The translations under genes and the position numbers were made by a program. Shown here in pieces: positions 11,438-19,996 of a stretch of 64,000 bases of DNA. Origin of the DNA: Saccharothrix saharensis. Lineage in GTDB: Bacteria > Actinomycetota > Actinomycetes > Mycobacteriales > Pseudonocardiaceae. Numbering within the stretch: position 1 is the stretch's first letter; each line of letters opens with the position of its first letter. The DNA lies in NCBI RefSeq assembly GCF_006716745.1, contig NZ_VFPP01000001.1, positions 4,278,001 through 4,342,000 on the forward strand, read 5' to 3'. The notes beneath the pieces are model-generated. The model searched no databases, was not told the origin of the DNA, and saw only the letters and a program-made list of their open reading frames with translations.

Positions 11438-13281
11438 CGAGCAGCGTGACCGATCCCCGCCCGGACGACGACGAGGCCTGGCGCGGCGTCGCCGCCGAGG
11501 ACGTCGAGGACGTCGACTACGCCACCGGCGTGAAGCTGCAGGCCCGGTCCCGGCGCCTGCTGGCCGAACTGCTCCGCCCGCACACCCGGGCGGCGATCCT
11601 CGCGCTCGTGATCGTGGTCGCGGAGAACGTGGTCAACCTGGCCGGCCCGCTCCTCATCGCCGCGGCCATCGACACCGGCGTGCCGTCCGCGTTGGACGGC
11701 CGCCCCGAGGCGCTGGCCTGGTGCGTCGGCGGGTACGTCGCCGCCGCGGTCTCGGCCACGCTGCTGCGCTGGTCCTTCGTCCGGCTCACCGGCCGGATCG
11801 GCCAGGACGTCCTGCTCGTCCTGCGCGAACGCGTGTTCCGGCACGCGCAACGGCTGTCGGTGTCGTTCCACGAGAAGTACACCTCCGGCAAGGTGATCTC
11901 GCGCCTGACCAGCGACGTCGACTCGCTCCAGGACCTGGTCGAGGAAGGCCTGGACGGCTTCTTCACCTCGATGCTGTCCCTGCTGGGCATCTCGGTCGTC
12001 CTGCTCTACCTGGACGTCCCGCTCGCCCTCGTGGTGCTGTCCGGCTTCGTGCCGCTGATCCTGCTCACCCGCTGGTTCCGCCGCCGCTCCGGCCGCGCCT
12101 ACCGGCACACCCGCGGTGCCATCGCGAAGGTCATCGTGCAGTTCGTGGAGACCATGAACGGCATCCGCGCGGTGCAGGCGTTCCGGCGCGAGCGGCGCAA
12201 CGAGAAGATCATGGGCGAGCTGAACGGCCGGTTCCGCGACGCCAACACCGACGCCATGGGCGTGATGGCGGCGTTCACCTCACTCGTCCGGGTGATCGGG
12301 AACCTGTCGTTGGCGGTGATCCTCGCCTGGGGCGCGTTCCGGGTGGCCGGCGGCGGGCTGGAGCTCGGCGTGCTGGCCGCGTTCACGCTGTACGTGCGGC
12401 GGTTCTACGACCCGTTCGACCAGCTGGCCATGTTCGCCAACGCCTACGCCTCGGCCACCGCGGCGCTGGAGAAGATCTCGGGCCTGCTGGAGGAGGAGCC
12501 GCAGGTCCGCGAGCCGGAGGAGCCGACGCCGCTGGGTGACGTCCAGGGCGCGGTGCGGTTCGACGGCGTCGAGTTCCGCTACTCCGACTCGACGCCGGTC
12601 GTGCTGCCGCCGTTCGACCTGACCGTGCCCGCCGGGCAGACCGTGGCGCTGGTCGGCGCGACCGGCGCGGGCAAGTCGACGCTGGCCAAGCTGGTGGCCC
12701 GGTTCTACGACCCGACCGCGGGCGCGGTCCGGCTGGACGGGGTCGACCTGCGGTCGGTCGCCGACGCCGAGCTGCGCCGCGCGGTCGTCATGGTGACGCA
12801 GGAGAACTTCCTGTTCGACGGGTCCGTGCTGGACAACATCGCGCTGGGCCGCCCGTCCGCGACCCGGGAGGAGATCGAGGCGGCGGCACGGGCGGTCGGC
12901 GCGGACGGGTTCATCCGGGCGCTGCCCGACGGCTACGACACCGACGTGCGCAAGCGCGGCGGGCGGCTGTCGGCCGGGCAGCGGCAGATGGTGGCGTTCG
13001 CGCGGGCGTTCCTGGCCGACCCGGCGGTGCTGGTGCTGGACGAGGCCACGTCCAGCCTGGACGTCCCGACCGAACGCGCGGTGCAGGGCGCGCTGGAGAC
13101 CGTGCTGGCGGAGCGGACGGCGTTCATCATCGCCCACCGGCTCTCCACCGTGCTGATCGCCGACCGGGTGCTGGTGCTCGACGGCGGCCGGGTGGTGGAG
13201 GACGGCACGCCGGAGGAGCTGATCGGCGGGCGCGGCCGGTTCGCCGCGCTGCACACCGCGTGGCGGGACTCGCTGGCCTAG
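11434..13281 (+). CDS. ABC exporter half-transporter, canonical ATPase subunit
   Basis: The 615-residue partner of the preceding subunit, with an acidic N-terminal extension (PRPDDDEAWRGVAAEDVED) before its six helices. Its ATPase domain has Walker A GATGAGKSTL, an intact catalytic glutamate (VLVLDEATSSLD) and the H-loop IIAHRLSTV, but its signature reads LSAGQRQ rather than LSGGQ. One consensus and one degenerate ATP site are therefore predicted at the dimer interface. The start ATG overlaps the upstream stop. A GC-rich hairpin follows the stop codon. Confidence 0.9.
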   Translation: MTSSVTDPRPDDDEAWRGVAAEDVEDVDYATGVKLQARSRRLLAELLRPHTRAAILALVIVVAENVVNLAGPLLIAAAIDTGVPSALDGRPEALAWCVGGYVAAAVSATLLRWSFVRLTGRIGQDVLLVLRERVFRHAQRLSVSFHEKYTSGKVISRLTSDVDSLQDLVEEGLDGFFTSMLSLLGISVVLLYLDVPLALVVLSGFVPLILLTRWFRRRSGRAYRHTRGAIAKVIVQFVETMNGIRAVQAFRRERRNEKIMGELNGRFRDANTDAMGVMAAFTSLVRVIGNLSLAVILAWGAFRVAGGGLELGVLAAFTLYVRRFYDPFDQLAMFANAYASATAALEKISGLLEEEPQVREPEEPTPLGDVQGAVRFDGVEFRYSDSTPVVLPPFDLTVPAGQTVALVGATGAGKSTLAKLVARFYDPTAGAVRLDGVDLRSVADAELRRAVVMVTQENFLFDGSVLDNIALGRPSATREEIEAAARAVGADGFIRALPDGYDTDVRKRGGRLSAGQRQMVAFARAFLADPAVLVLDEATSSLDVPTERAVQGALETVLAERTAFIIAHRLSTVLIADRVLVLDGGRVVEDGTPEELIGGRGRFAALHTAWRDSLA

Positions 13282-13285
13282 GAAC

Positions 13286-13310
13286 CCGGCCGGGCCGGGA
13301 ACCCGGCCGG
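13286..13310 (+). terminator. hairpin between ABC exporter and DUF2537 gene
   Basis: A 9-bp stem (13286-13294 with 13302-13310) and 7-base loop lying between two convergent stop codons only 30 bases apart; it may serve both genes. It is short and made only of C and G, so this is a moderate call. Confidence 0.45.
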
Positions 13311-13311
13311 T

Positions 13312-13938
13312 CTAGGGGCTCAGCAGGGTCGTCAGCAGCAACGACAACCAGGCCGCCAGCACACCCGCCACCACGCCGTACGCCACCCACCGCCACACCG
13401 GCACGTTGCGCGCCAGCCACACGGACGGGGCGATGCCGCCGACCACCAGGGCGTTCGCCAGCAGCGCGAGCCACTGGCTGGTCTCGCCCAGCCCGACCGA
13501 CAGCGTGTAGACGGTGAACGTCACCACGGCGGCGACGATGAGGGTGACCGTGAGGCCGGTGCCCCAGGGGGTCTCCTCCCGGGGTTCCGGCTCCTCGGGC
13601 TCACCGTCCGCCACGTCGGCGTCGTGCGGTTCGTCCTCGTCGGACGGGACCTCCACCAGCACCTGCTCGCCGCTCACCGGGTCCGTGTACTCGACAGGTG
13701 TGCCCATGTCCGCCGCCACCCTCCCCGCCAACTGACGTCCCCGCCTGGTCACGAGCGCACTGGCCACGCCGTCGGAGGGCGACTCGGCCCGCATCACCGC
13801 GTCGGCCACCTTCGCCCACTCGTGCAACGCGTCGGCGAGACCGGCGCCGAGCGGGAGGGTGCGCGGGTCGACTTCCCGCTCGCCCGCGTCGTCGCGGCCC
13901 GCGAGCACGGCCCGGCCGTCCTGGACCCGCAGTTCCAC
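13312..13938 (-). CDS. DUF2537-type membrane protein
   Basis: A 208-residue protein: a soluble N-terminal part beginning ELRVQDGRAVLAGRDD with DPRTLPLGAGLADALHEWAKVA, a charged Glu/Asp/Pro linker (about 100-122), and three or four C-terminal helices (about 125-145, 152-170, 180-207). Both the start and its position next to a SpoU methyltransferase match the mycobacterial Rv0879c/DUF2537 arrangement (from memory). Function unknown. The valine codon run before the stop converges on the ABC exporter. Confidence 0.8.
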   Translation of the reverse strand: MELRVQDGRAVLAGRDDAGEREVDPRTLPLGAGLADALHEWAKVADAVMRAESPSDGVASALVTRRGRQLAGRVAADMGTPVEYTDPVSGEQVLVEVPSDEDEPHDADVADGEPEEPEPREETPWGTGLTVTLIVAAVVTFTVYTLSVGLGETSQWLALLANALVVGGIAPSVWLARNVPVWRWVAYGVVAGVLAAWLSLLLTTLLSP

Positions 13939-13979
13939 CTACGTCCTCCTCTGCTCGTGCTCGGGAGAACGTAGCGCGT

Positions 13980-14756
13980 TCAGGCGATCGCGTAGAAGGC
14001 GATCGCGGCGGCGGTCGCCACGTTCAGCGAGTCGACGCCCTCCGCCATCGGGATCCGGACGGCCAGGTCGGCCGCCGCGATGGCCTCGTCGGTCAGCCCC
14101 GGGCCCTCCGATCCGAGCAGGACAGCGACCTTGCGGCCGCGCAGCCCGGCGTCGGCCAGGTTGTGCGAGTCGGCCCGCGGGGTGAGCGCGGCGACCGTGA
14201 AACCGTTGCGGCGCAGCAGGTCGAAGCCTTCGGTCAGGTTCGGCACCGACGCGAACGGCACGCGCAGCACGTGCCCCATCGAGACGCGGACGCTGCGCCG
14301 GTACAGCGGGTCGCTGCACCCCGGGCCGAGCAGCACGCCGTCGATGCCGAGCGCGGCGGCGTTGCGGAACAGCGAGCCCAGGTTCTCGTGGTCGCCGACG
14401 CCTTCGAGCACGGCGAGCCGCCGCGAGGAGGCGACGAGCCCGGCCACGTCGGGCTGGGGCGCGCGGTCGGCGGCGGCCAGCACGCCGCGGTTGAGGTGGA
14501 ACCCGACGACCTCGGCCATCACGTCGGCGGACGTGACGTAGGCGGGCGCGGGCAGGTCGCCGAGCGCCTCCACCCTGCGCCGCACGCCGAGCAGCGCGCG
14601 CACCGGGTAGGGCGAGGCGAGGAGCCGTTCGACGACGACCACGCCCTCGGCGATCACCAGGCCCCGGCCGCCGGGGCGGTCCGGGCGGCGGTCGGCCGTC
14701 GACAGGTCCCGGAAGTCGTCCAGCCGGGGGTCCGCGGGGTCGTCGATCTCGATCAC
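13980..14756 (-). CDS. TrmH/SpoU-family RNA 2'-O-methyltransferase
   Basis: A 258-residue SPOUT methyltransferase of the kind mycobacteria carry as Rv0881. The N-terminal substrate-binding domain (about 1-100: GLVIAEGVVVVERLLAS) is followed by the catalytic knot with the three SpoU motifs: ENLGSLFRNAAALG with the catalytic-loop arginine, VAVLLGSEGPGL, and the C-terminal VRIPMAEGVDSLNVATAAAI knot that binds S-adenosylmethionine. The exact rRNA or tRNA target cannot be read from sequence. The start chosen is GTG 14756 (VIEIDDPADPRLDDFRDL), the conserved beginning of this family; an ATG at 14813 would add 19 unlike residues. Confidence 0.9.
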   Translation of the reverse strand: MIEIDDPADPRLDDFRDLSTADRRPDRPGGRGLVIAEGVVVVERLLASPYPVRALLGVRRRVEALGDLPAPAYVTSADVMAEVVGFHLNRGVLAAADRAPQPDVAGLVASSRRLAVLEGVGDHENLGSLFRNAAALGIDGVLLGPGCSDPLYRRSVRVSMGHVLRVPFASVPNLTEGFDLLRRNGFTVAALTPRADSHNLADAGLRGRKVAVLLGSEGPGLTDEAIAAADLAVRIPMAEGVDSLNVATAAAIAFYAIA

Positions 14757-14961
14757 GCGAGCAGTGTCCCACTCCCCGAGAGGTGAACACCCCTCGTAGA
14801 TCGGATGGCGCACTCACAAGGCCACCACCAGCACGTTCTCGCTGATTGTTACCGCCATGTGACAGAGAGCACCGATTTGGGCGCTGGCGGGTCCGTGCGC
14901 GCTGTGTCACGGTTGGCCTCCGCTAAGCCCGCCGGAGCAGCCCTACCGATTGGGAGGCGGC

Positions 14962-16461
14962 ATGGGTACGGATGTGTCCAGTCGGACGTTCACCAGAGAG
15001 GACCGCCAGCGCTACCGCGAGCGCATGCAGCGGTGCATGGACGCGCTGGGAACCATGCTGGTGGAGGAGAGTTTCTCCTTCCCGAGGCAGCAGATGGGGC
15101 TGGAGATCGAGCTGAACCTCGTCGACGGCGCGTGCCGGCCCGCGATGGCCAACTCGGAGGTGCTGGAGAAGATCGACGACCCGTCGTTCACGCTGGAGCT
15201 GGGCCAGCACAACCTGGAGGTCAACGTCCCGCCGCGCGAGCTGGCCGGCGACGAGACGCTGGACCTGGAGAAGGAGCTGGTGTCGACGCTGGCGTCGGCG
15301 GACGTGAAGGCGCACGACGCGGGCACGTCCATCGTGATGATCGGGGTGCTGCCGACGTTGCGGCACGAGCACTTCGACCGGCGGTGGCTGTCGCAGCAGG
15401 CGCGGTACACCATCCTGAACGACCGGATCCTGGCGGCGCGCGGCGAGGAGGTCGTGCTGTCGATGGAGGGCGCGCCCATGCCGGGGCGGGCGGGTGAGCG
15501 GCTGTCCAGCTATGCCGAGTCCATCATGCCGGAGGCGGCTTGCACGTCCGTGCAGCTGCACTTGCAGGTGGCGCCGGACGATTTCGCGGCGCACTGGAAC
15601 GCGGCGCAGGCGTTGGCCGGGGTGCAGGTGGCGATCGCGGCGAACTCGCCGTTCCTGCTGGGTCGGGCGCTGTGGCACGAAACCCGGATACCGCTGTTCG
15701 AGCAGGCCACCGACACCCGTTCGCAGGAGCTGAAGAACCAGGGCGTCCGGCCGCGGGTGTGGTTCGGGGAGCGGTGGATCACGTCGATCTTCGACCTGTT
15801 CGAGGAGAACGTGCGGTACTTCCCGGCGTTGCTGCCGGAGACGGGTGACGAGGACCCGTTGGACGTGCTGGGGTCGGGTGGGACGCCGTCGTTGACGGAG
15901 TTGCGGCTGCACAACGGGACGGTGTGGCGCTGGAACCGGCCGGTCTACGACGTCGTGGACGGCGTGCCGCACCTGCGGGTGGAGAACCGGGTCCTGCCGG
16001 CCGGGCCGACGGTCCTGGACACCATGGCCAACGCCGCGTTCTTCTACGGCGCACAGCGAGCACTGACCACTTTGGAACGTCCTCTGTGGACCCAGATGTC
16101 CTTCCACGCCGCCGAGGAGAACCTCTACGCCGGTTCACGGCACGGGATGGGCTCGCAGCTCTACTGGCCGGGGATCGGCTGGGTGCCACCGGACGAACTG
16201 GTCCTGCGCCGCCTGCTCCCCCTGGCCCACGAGGGCCTGCGCGCTTGCGGGGTCTCCGACGAGGCCCGCGAGCGCTACCTGGGCGTCATCGAGGCCCGCT
16301 GCCTGGCCCGCCGCACGGGCTCGCAGTGGCAACGCGACACGGTCGCCCTCCTGGAATCCCACGGCGCCGACCGCGACACCGCCCTGACCACCATGCTGGG
16401 CCGCTACGTCGAACTGTCCCACGCCGGCGAACCAGTCCACACCTGGCCCGTGGACCTCTGA
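14962..16461 (+). CDS. glutamate-cysteine ligase-family (GCS2-like) enzyme
   Basis: A 499-residue ATP-grasp-related carboxylate-amine ligase of the GCS2 superfamily. The family pattern is visible: MGLEIELNLVD near residue 53, ELGQHNLEVNVPPREL, a central LHLQVAPDDFAAHWNAAQ and NSPFLLGRALWHETR region, and LRVENRVLPAGPT late. Such enzymes ligate glutamate to cysteine or to other amines; actinobacteria lacking glutathione keep several paralogues of unclear substrate, so the reaction is inferred only at superfamily level. ATG 14962 follows GGGAGG; an in-frame TTG at 14950 would add four residues. A 570-base gene-free spacer follows. Confidence 0.8.
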   Translation: MGTDVSSRTFTREDRQRYRERMQRCMDALGTMLVEESFSFPRQQMGLEIELNLVDGACRPAMANSEVLEKIDDPSFTLELGQHNLEVNVPPRELAGDETLDLEKELVSTLASADVKAHDAGTSIVMIGVLPTLRHEHFDRRWLSQQARYTILNDRILAARGEEVVLSMEGAPMPGRAGERLSSYAESIMPEAACTSVQLHLQVAPDDFAAHWNAAQALAGVQVAIAANSPFLLGRALWHETRIPLFEQATDTRSQELKNQGVRPRVWFGERWITSIFDLFEENVRYFPALLPETGDEDPLDVLGSGGTPSLTELRLHNGTVWRWNRPVYDVVDGVPHLRVENRVLPAGPTVLDTMANAAFFYGAQRALTTLERPLWTQMSFHAAEENLYAGSRHGMGSQLYWPGIGWVPPDELVLRRLLPLAHEGLRACGVSDEARERYLGVIEARCLARRTGSQWQRDTVALLESHGADRDTALTTMLGRYVELSHAGEPVHTWPVDL

Positions 16462-17029
16462 CCGACCCGGCACACCACTCCCGAACCGCCGCGCGGCTCA
16501 CCCCCTGCCGCCGCGCGGCTCTCACCTCCCCTGCCGCCGCACTCCCGGCCGCCACGCACCCCGACTCCGTGCACCCACCTCAACCCGCTCACCGCACTCG
16601 GCTGTGCACCCAGTACCGAACGGGCAACCGAGCGGCGGCGGCGTCGATCTGTCCGGGGTCGGCCCGAGCTGGGCGACGGCCGAGCCTGACCCGCGCGGTC
16701 CGCAGGGCTGCGTCCACCCGACCGCGCACCCGCACCCGCACTCGCGCGCCCGCGATCCCGTCGCGGCCACCAGCCACCAGTCAGCGGCCATCGGTCAGCA
16801 CCAGCAGCCCGGGGCTCAGCGGCCAAGGGGGTCGACCCGGGGGTTCGGGAGCCCGGGGCTGTGGCCGTTCCCGCCCGGGTGCCACGCCTGGTCCGGGCCG
16901 GGTGCCGCGCCTTCATTCTTCCGGCAACGCTCTCGGCGTTTCCATTGATCCCCGGCCGCGCTCGATTCGCACGTTGGAGTGATCTTCGCAGGACCCGCCG
17001 ACCCGGCCCCGACACCACGATACGGCAGG
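16462..17029 (+). other. gene-free spacer between convergent genes
   Basis: About 570 bases without a convincing gene. The first ~430 bases are C-rich with scattered CCGC and CACCC runs and no codon structure in any frame. The right end carries a copy of a repeat also found at 24155-24250. No tRNA, transposase remnant or strong terminator was recognised apart from that repeat. Confidence 0.6.
16895..16991. repeat. dispersed intergenic repeat, copy A
   Basis: Shares with 24155-24250 the blocks gggccggg, gcgcct, ttccggcaac, gtttcc, atccccgg, cgatt and gtgatctt in the same order with small indels, roughly three quarters identical by eye. Both copies lie between convergent genes, near the 3' end of the leftward gene (here 39 bases from it). 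Its nature is unknown. Confidence 0.65.
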
Positions 17030-17440
17030 TCAGCGCCTACGGCCGGCCTTCAGGGGAGCCACGTCGGCACCGTCGTGGGAGCTGCGGCACTCGTCGGGCG
17101 TCACGGCCTCGACCGCCAGGGTCAGCATGCCCTTCACCCCGGTGTAGATGCTCTCGCCCGCCGACGCCAGCGACGTGTGCACCCGGTTGGAGTCCGAGAA
17201 GTCGCGCTCGTCCTTCGTGCGCTTCTTCCCGGCCTCCTCGGGCTTGGTCGCGCTGCGCAGGTTGACCTCCAGCCACGCGGCGACCTCGGTCGGCGTGGTC
17301 AGGACCTCCTCCGGCGTGCGCTCCAACCGCTCCGCGCGCGGGGAGGCGTGGTCGAGGGACGTGTGCTCCACATAAGCGTGCCAATGCGTGTTGCGCAGCG
17401 ACCACGTCTGCTCGATCGGCCAGTCCTCCTCGGTGCCCAT
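17030..17440 (-). CDS. conserved-looking hypothetical protein
   Basis: A 136-residue hydrophilic protein. The central part reads like a folded helical domain (EDWPIEQTWSLRNTHWHAYVEH, TPTEVAAWLEVNLRS), followed by a Lys/Glu-rich segment (KPEEAGKKRTKDERDFSDSNRV) and YTGVKGMLTLAVEAVTP. No family recognised. ATG 17440 lies four bases beyond the stop of the upstream ABC-F gene, so the two leftward genes are likely one transcript. The final SSHDGADVAPLKAGRRR looks disordered. Confidence 0.65.
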   Translation of the reverse strand: MGTEEDWPIEQTWSLRNTHWHAYVEHTSLDHASPRAERLERTPEEVLTTPTEVAAWLEVNLRSATKPEEAGKKRTKDERDFSDSNRVHTSLASAGESIYTGVKGMLTLAVEAVTPDECRSSHDGADVAPLKAGRRR

Positions 17441-17444
17441 GCGC

Positions 17445-19055
17445 CTATCTTGCCAGGGTCCGCACGTCCAAGGTGTGGTCAACCCCCACAGCCGACGCCA
17501 GCCTCCGGTCGTGGGTGACGAGCAGCAGCGTGCCCCCGTAACCGTCGAGCGCCTGTTCCAACTGCTCGATGGCCGCCACGTCCAGGTGGTTGGTCGGCTC
17601 GTCCAGCACCAGGCACGTCGTCCCCCGCGCCTGCAGCACCGCCAGCCCGGCCCGCGTCCGCTCCCCCGGCGACAACGACCGCGCCGGCCGCGGCACGGCG
17701 TCCGCACCCACCCGGAACTTCGCCAGCAACGTCCGCGCCTCCACGTCCGCCAGCCCCGTCAACCCGGTCACGACCTCCAGCACGGACGACGTCACCGCGA
17801 AGTCCGCGCGCACCTGGTCGACCTCGCCGACCACCACCCCCGGCCCCCGGCTCCGGTCACCGGCGTCCAACGGCAACCGGCCCAGCAGCGCGCCCAGCAG
17901 CGTCGACTTGCCCGACCCGTTCGGCCCCGCGATCCGCCACCGCTCGCCCGCCCCGATCGTCAGGTCGACCGGCCCCAGCGTCACGTCCCCCCGGCTGACC
18001 ACCGCACCGCGCAACGTGAACGCGACCCGGCTCCCCCGCCCCGCGGCGGGCAGCGTCAGCCGCAGCTCCCAGGGCTCGCGCGGCTCCTCGACCTCCTCCA
18101 GCCGCTCCAGTCGGCGGTCCACAGTGGACGCGCGAGCGGCCACGTTCTCCGCGCCCTGCTTGCGCGCGGCCTTGATGTTCTTGTCGCTCTCGTCGGACTT
18201 GGCGTTGCGCCGCACGCCCTGCCGCGACCACTCCCGCGCCTGCCGCGCCCGTTGCGTCAACGCGTCCCGGCGCGCCGCGTACGCCTCGTACTCCTCCCAC
18301 GCCCGCTGCCGCACCCGTGCCTGCTCCCGCACGTACGCGTCCCACCCGCCGCCGAACACGCTCACCCGGTGGCTGAACTCGTCCAGCTCGGCGATGGCGG
18401 TCGTGGTGCGGGCCAGGAACTCGCGGTCGTGGCTGACCAGCACCATCCCGGCACGGCTGCGCAGCACGTGCTGCTCCAGGATCTCCAGCCCGGTGAGGTC
18501 GAGGTCGTTGGTCGGCTCGTCCAGCAGCAGCACGTCGGCGGTCGTCAGCAGCACGGACGCCAGGCGCAGCCGGGCCGACTGCCCGCCGGACAGCTCGCCG
18601 GAGCCGCGGTCGTCCAGCAACGTCGCCGGGAGCCCGAGCCGGTCGCACACCTCGTCGGCGCGTTCGGCGAAGTCGGCCGCGCCGGCCGCCGTCCACGCGT
18701 CGAACGCCCGCGCGTAGGCGTCGTCGGCTCCGGCGACGCCCTCGCTCAACGCCGTGGTCGCCGTCTCGAACGCGCGCTGCGCCGCCGCCACGCCCGTGCG
18801 GCGGGCCAGGTGGTCGCGCAACGACTCGCCCGGCCGGATCTCCGTCTCCTGGGTGAGGTGCGCGACCGCGCCACGCGCGGTGACGGTGCCGGAGTCCGGG
18901 GTCAGCTCACCGGCGAGCACGCGCAGCAACGTCGACTTGCCGACACCGTTGGGCGCGACCAGACCCACGCGTTCACCCGCGGGGACGTCGAGGTCGACCG
19001 CCGCGAGCACGGTCCTGGGGCCGAACGACAGCGTGACGTTCCTGGCTGTCAACAC
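17445..19055 (-). CDS. ABC-F family ATPase (ribosome-acting or resistance type)
   Basis: A soluble protein with two ABC ATPase domains and no membrane segments, the hallmark of ABC-F factors that act on the ribosome and in some cases give antibiotic resistance. Domain 1 (to about 220) has Walker A APNGVGKST, signature SGGQSARLRL and Walker B VLLLDEPTNDLD; a charged linker with WSRQGVRRNAKSDESDKN follows; domain 2 has GPNGSGKST, SPGERTRAGL and CLVLDEPTNHLD. Both domains keep the catalytic Glu. GTG 19055 (LTARNVTLSFG) is preferred because the 42-residue upstream frame runs into a terminator. Resistance genes of this type are often attenuator-controlled, but none was clear here. Confidence 0.85.
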   Translation of the reverse strand: MLTARNVTLSFGPRTVLAAVDLDVPAGERVGLVAPNGVGKSTLLRVLAGELTPDSGTVTARGAVAHLTQETEIRPGESLRDHLARRTGVAAAQRAFETATTALSEGVAGADDAYARAFDAWTAAGAADFAERADEVCDRLGLPATLLDDRGSGELSGGQSARLRLASVLLTTADVLLLDEPTNDLDLTGLEILEQHVLRSRAGMVLVSHDREFLARTTTAIAELDEFSHRVSVFGGGWDAYVREQARVRQRAWEEYEAYAARRDALTQRARQAREWSRQGVRRNAKSDESDKNIKAARKQGAENVAARASTVDRRLERLEEVEEPREPWELRLTLPAAGRGSRVAFTLRGAVVSRGDVTLGPVDLTIGAGERWRIAGPNGSGKSTLLGALLGRLPLDAGDRSRGPGVVVGEVDQVRADFAVTSSVLEVVTGLTGLADVEARTLLAKFRVGADAVPRPARSLSPGERTRAGLAVLQARGTTCLVLDEPTNHLDVAAIEQLEQALDGYGGTLLLVTHDRRLASAVGVDHTLDVRTLAR

Positions 19056-19103
19056 CGCCCGATCATCACACGGGCTCCGGCCGCGGGCACGCGGGTTTCG
19101 CAC

Positions 19104-19151
19104 GACGATGCCCCGCCCTCCGGTGGTACGACCGGAGGGCGGGGCATCGTC
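19104..19151 (-). terminator. strong terminator of the permease-MarR-MFS-fetB operon
   Basis: A perfect 21-bp stem (19104-19124 with 19131-19151) around a 6-base loop, 43 bases beyond the fetB stop in the leftward direction. One of the strongest terminators in the window; it separates fetB from the ABC-F gene. Confidence 0.9.
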
Positions 19152-19194
19152 TGTTCCCGAACTGACTGCCGCTCCCACCACGAAGCGACGAGAC

Positions 19195-19213
19195 TTAGGT
19201 TAGCCTAACTTCT
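19195..19213 (-). promoter_or_regulatory. DtxR/IdeR iron-box-like sequence overlapping the fetB stop
   Basis: Read leftwards, agaagttaggctaacctaa matches 16 of 19 bases of the known iron-box consensus ttaggttaggctaacctaa, including its last 14 in a row. It spans the last codons (EVRLT) and stop of the fetB-like gene, with no gene start nearby except the ABC-F gene about 140 bases on, beyond a terminator. It may be a moved or vestigial operator. Confidence 0.45.
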
Positions 19214-19959
19214 CCCACAGCACCAGCCCTGCGCACCAGACCCCGCGCGACGAGCTCCACGACCACCGCGATCGCCACGGCCTCCACCGCCAGCAACCCC
19301 AGCAGCACGACGAGCTGCAACGCCCCCGCCTGCCACACCGGCGCACCGCCCAGCAGCATCCCGACGAACGCCCCCGGCAGCGTCACCAGCCCGACCGTGC
19401 GCGTCTGGTCGAGCGCCGGGACCAACGCCTCCGCCGCCGGCCGCCGCACCAGCTCGCGCACCGCCACCGGCTCGGTGAACCCCAGCGCCAGCGCCGCCTC
19501 GAACTCGCCGCGCCGGTCCCGCACGGTGTCCAACGCCCGCCGCACGGACAACGTGGTCGCGGTCATCGCCCCGCCGATGAGGATGCCGCCGACCGGTACC
19601 AACGCGATCCCCCGCACCGGCACCAGCCCGCTCGCCACCAGCGCCACCAGCGCGGGCACCGTCCCGCCGAGGATCGCCGCCCCCACCCACAGGCCGCGCC
19701 GACCGGTCTTCGTGCGCGCCGCCGACGTCCCCGTGGCGACACCGGCCATCAGCACCAGGAACGCCGCCGTCCACGGCAGTGACGCGAGAACCGCGGTGAT
19801 CACCGCCGACACCGCGGCCAACTGCGCGGTCGCCCGCACCGCCGCCCGGACGACGGGCCGCGGCGACGCCAACCGGGCCCACCACACCACCGCGCCCGCG
19901 ACAGCCGTGAAGATCGAGCAGACGACGAGCAGCCGGACCCAGTCCGTCGCGATGACCAC
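19195..19959 (-). CDS. FetB-like (UPF0014) ABC permease
   Basis: A 254-residue membrane protein of the FetB/YbbM family, the permease of an iron-exporting ABC system in E. coli. It has about seven helices and the family stretches RAAVRATAQLAAV, MAGVATGTSAARTKTGRR, LVPVGGILIGGAMTATTLS, GEFEAALALGFTEPVA and LPGAFVGMLLGGAPVWQAGALQ. No FetA-type ATPase gene is adjacent, so its partner must be elsewhere or it is repurposed. It is the last gene of a leftward operon, 37 bases after the MFS gene, and an iron-box-like sequence overlaps its stop codon, which fits an iron link. Confidence 0.85.
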   Translation of the reverse strand: MVIATDWVRLLVVCSIFTAVAGAVVWWARLASPRPVVRAAVRATAQLAAVSAVITAVLASLPWTAAFLVLMAGVATGTSAARTKTGRRGLWVGAAILGGTVPALVALVASGLVPVRGIALVPVGGILIGGAMTATTLSVRRALDTVRDRRGEFEAALALGFTEPVAVRELVRRPAAEALVPALDQTRTVGLVTLPGAFVGMLLGGAPVWQAGALQLVVLLGLLAVEAVAIAVVVELVARGLVRRAGAVGEVRLT

Positions 19960-19996
19960 GTGGCCATTGTCGAGCGCGGTGCCGAACGGGGCTGTG

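Noticed and set aside
16462-16890. Arg/Gly/Pro-rich open frames in the spacer
   Set aside because: Composition is that of unconstrained high-GC DNA in all frames, with no start signals.
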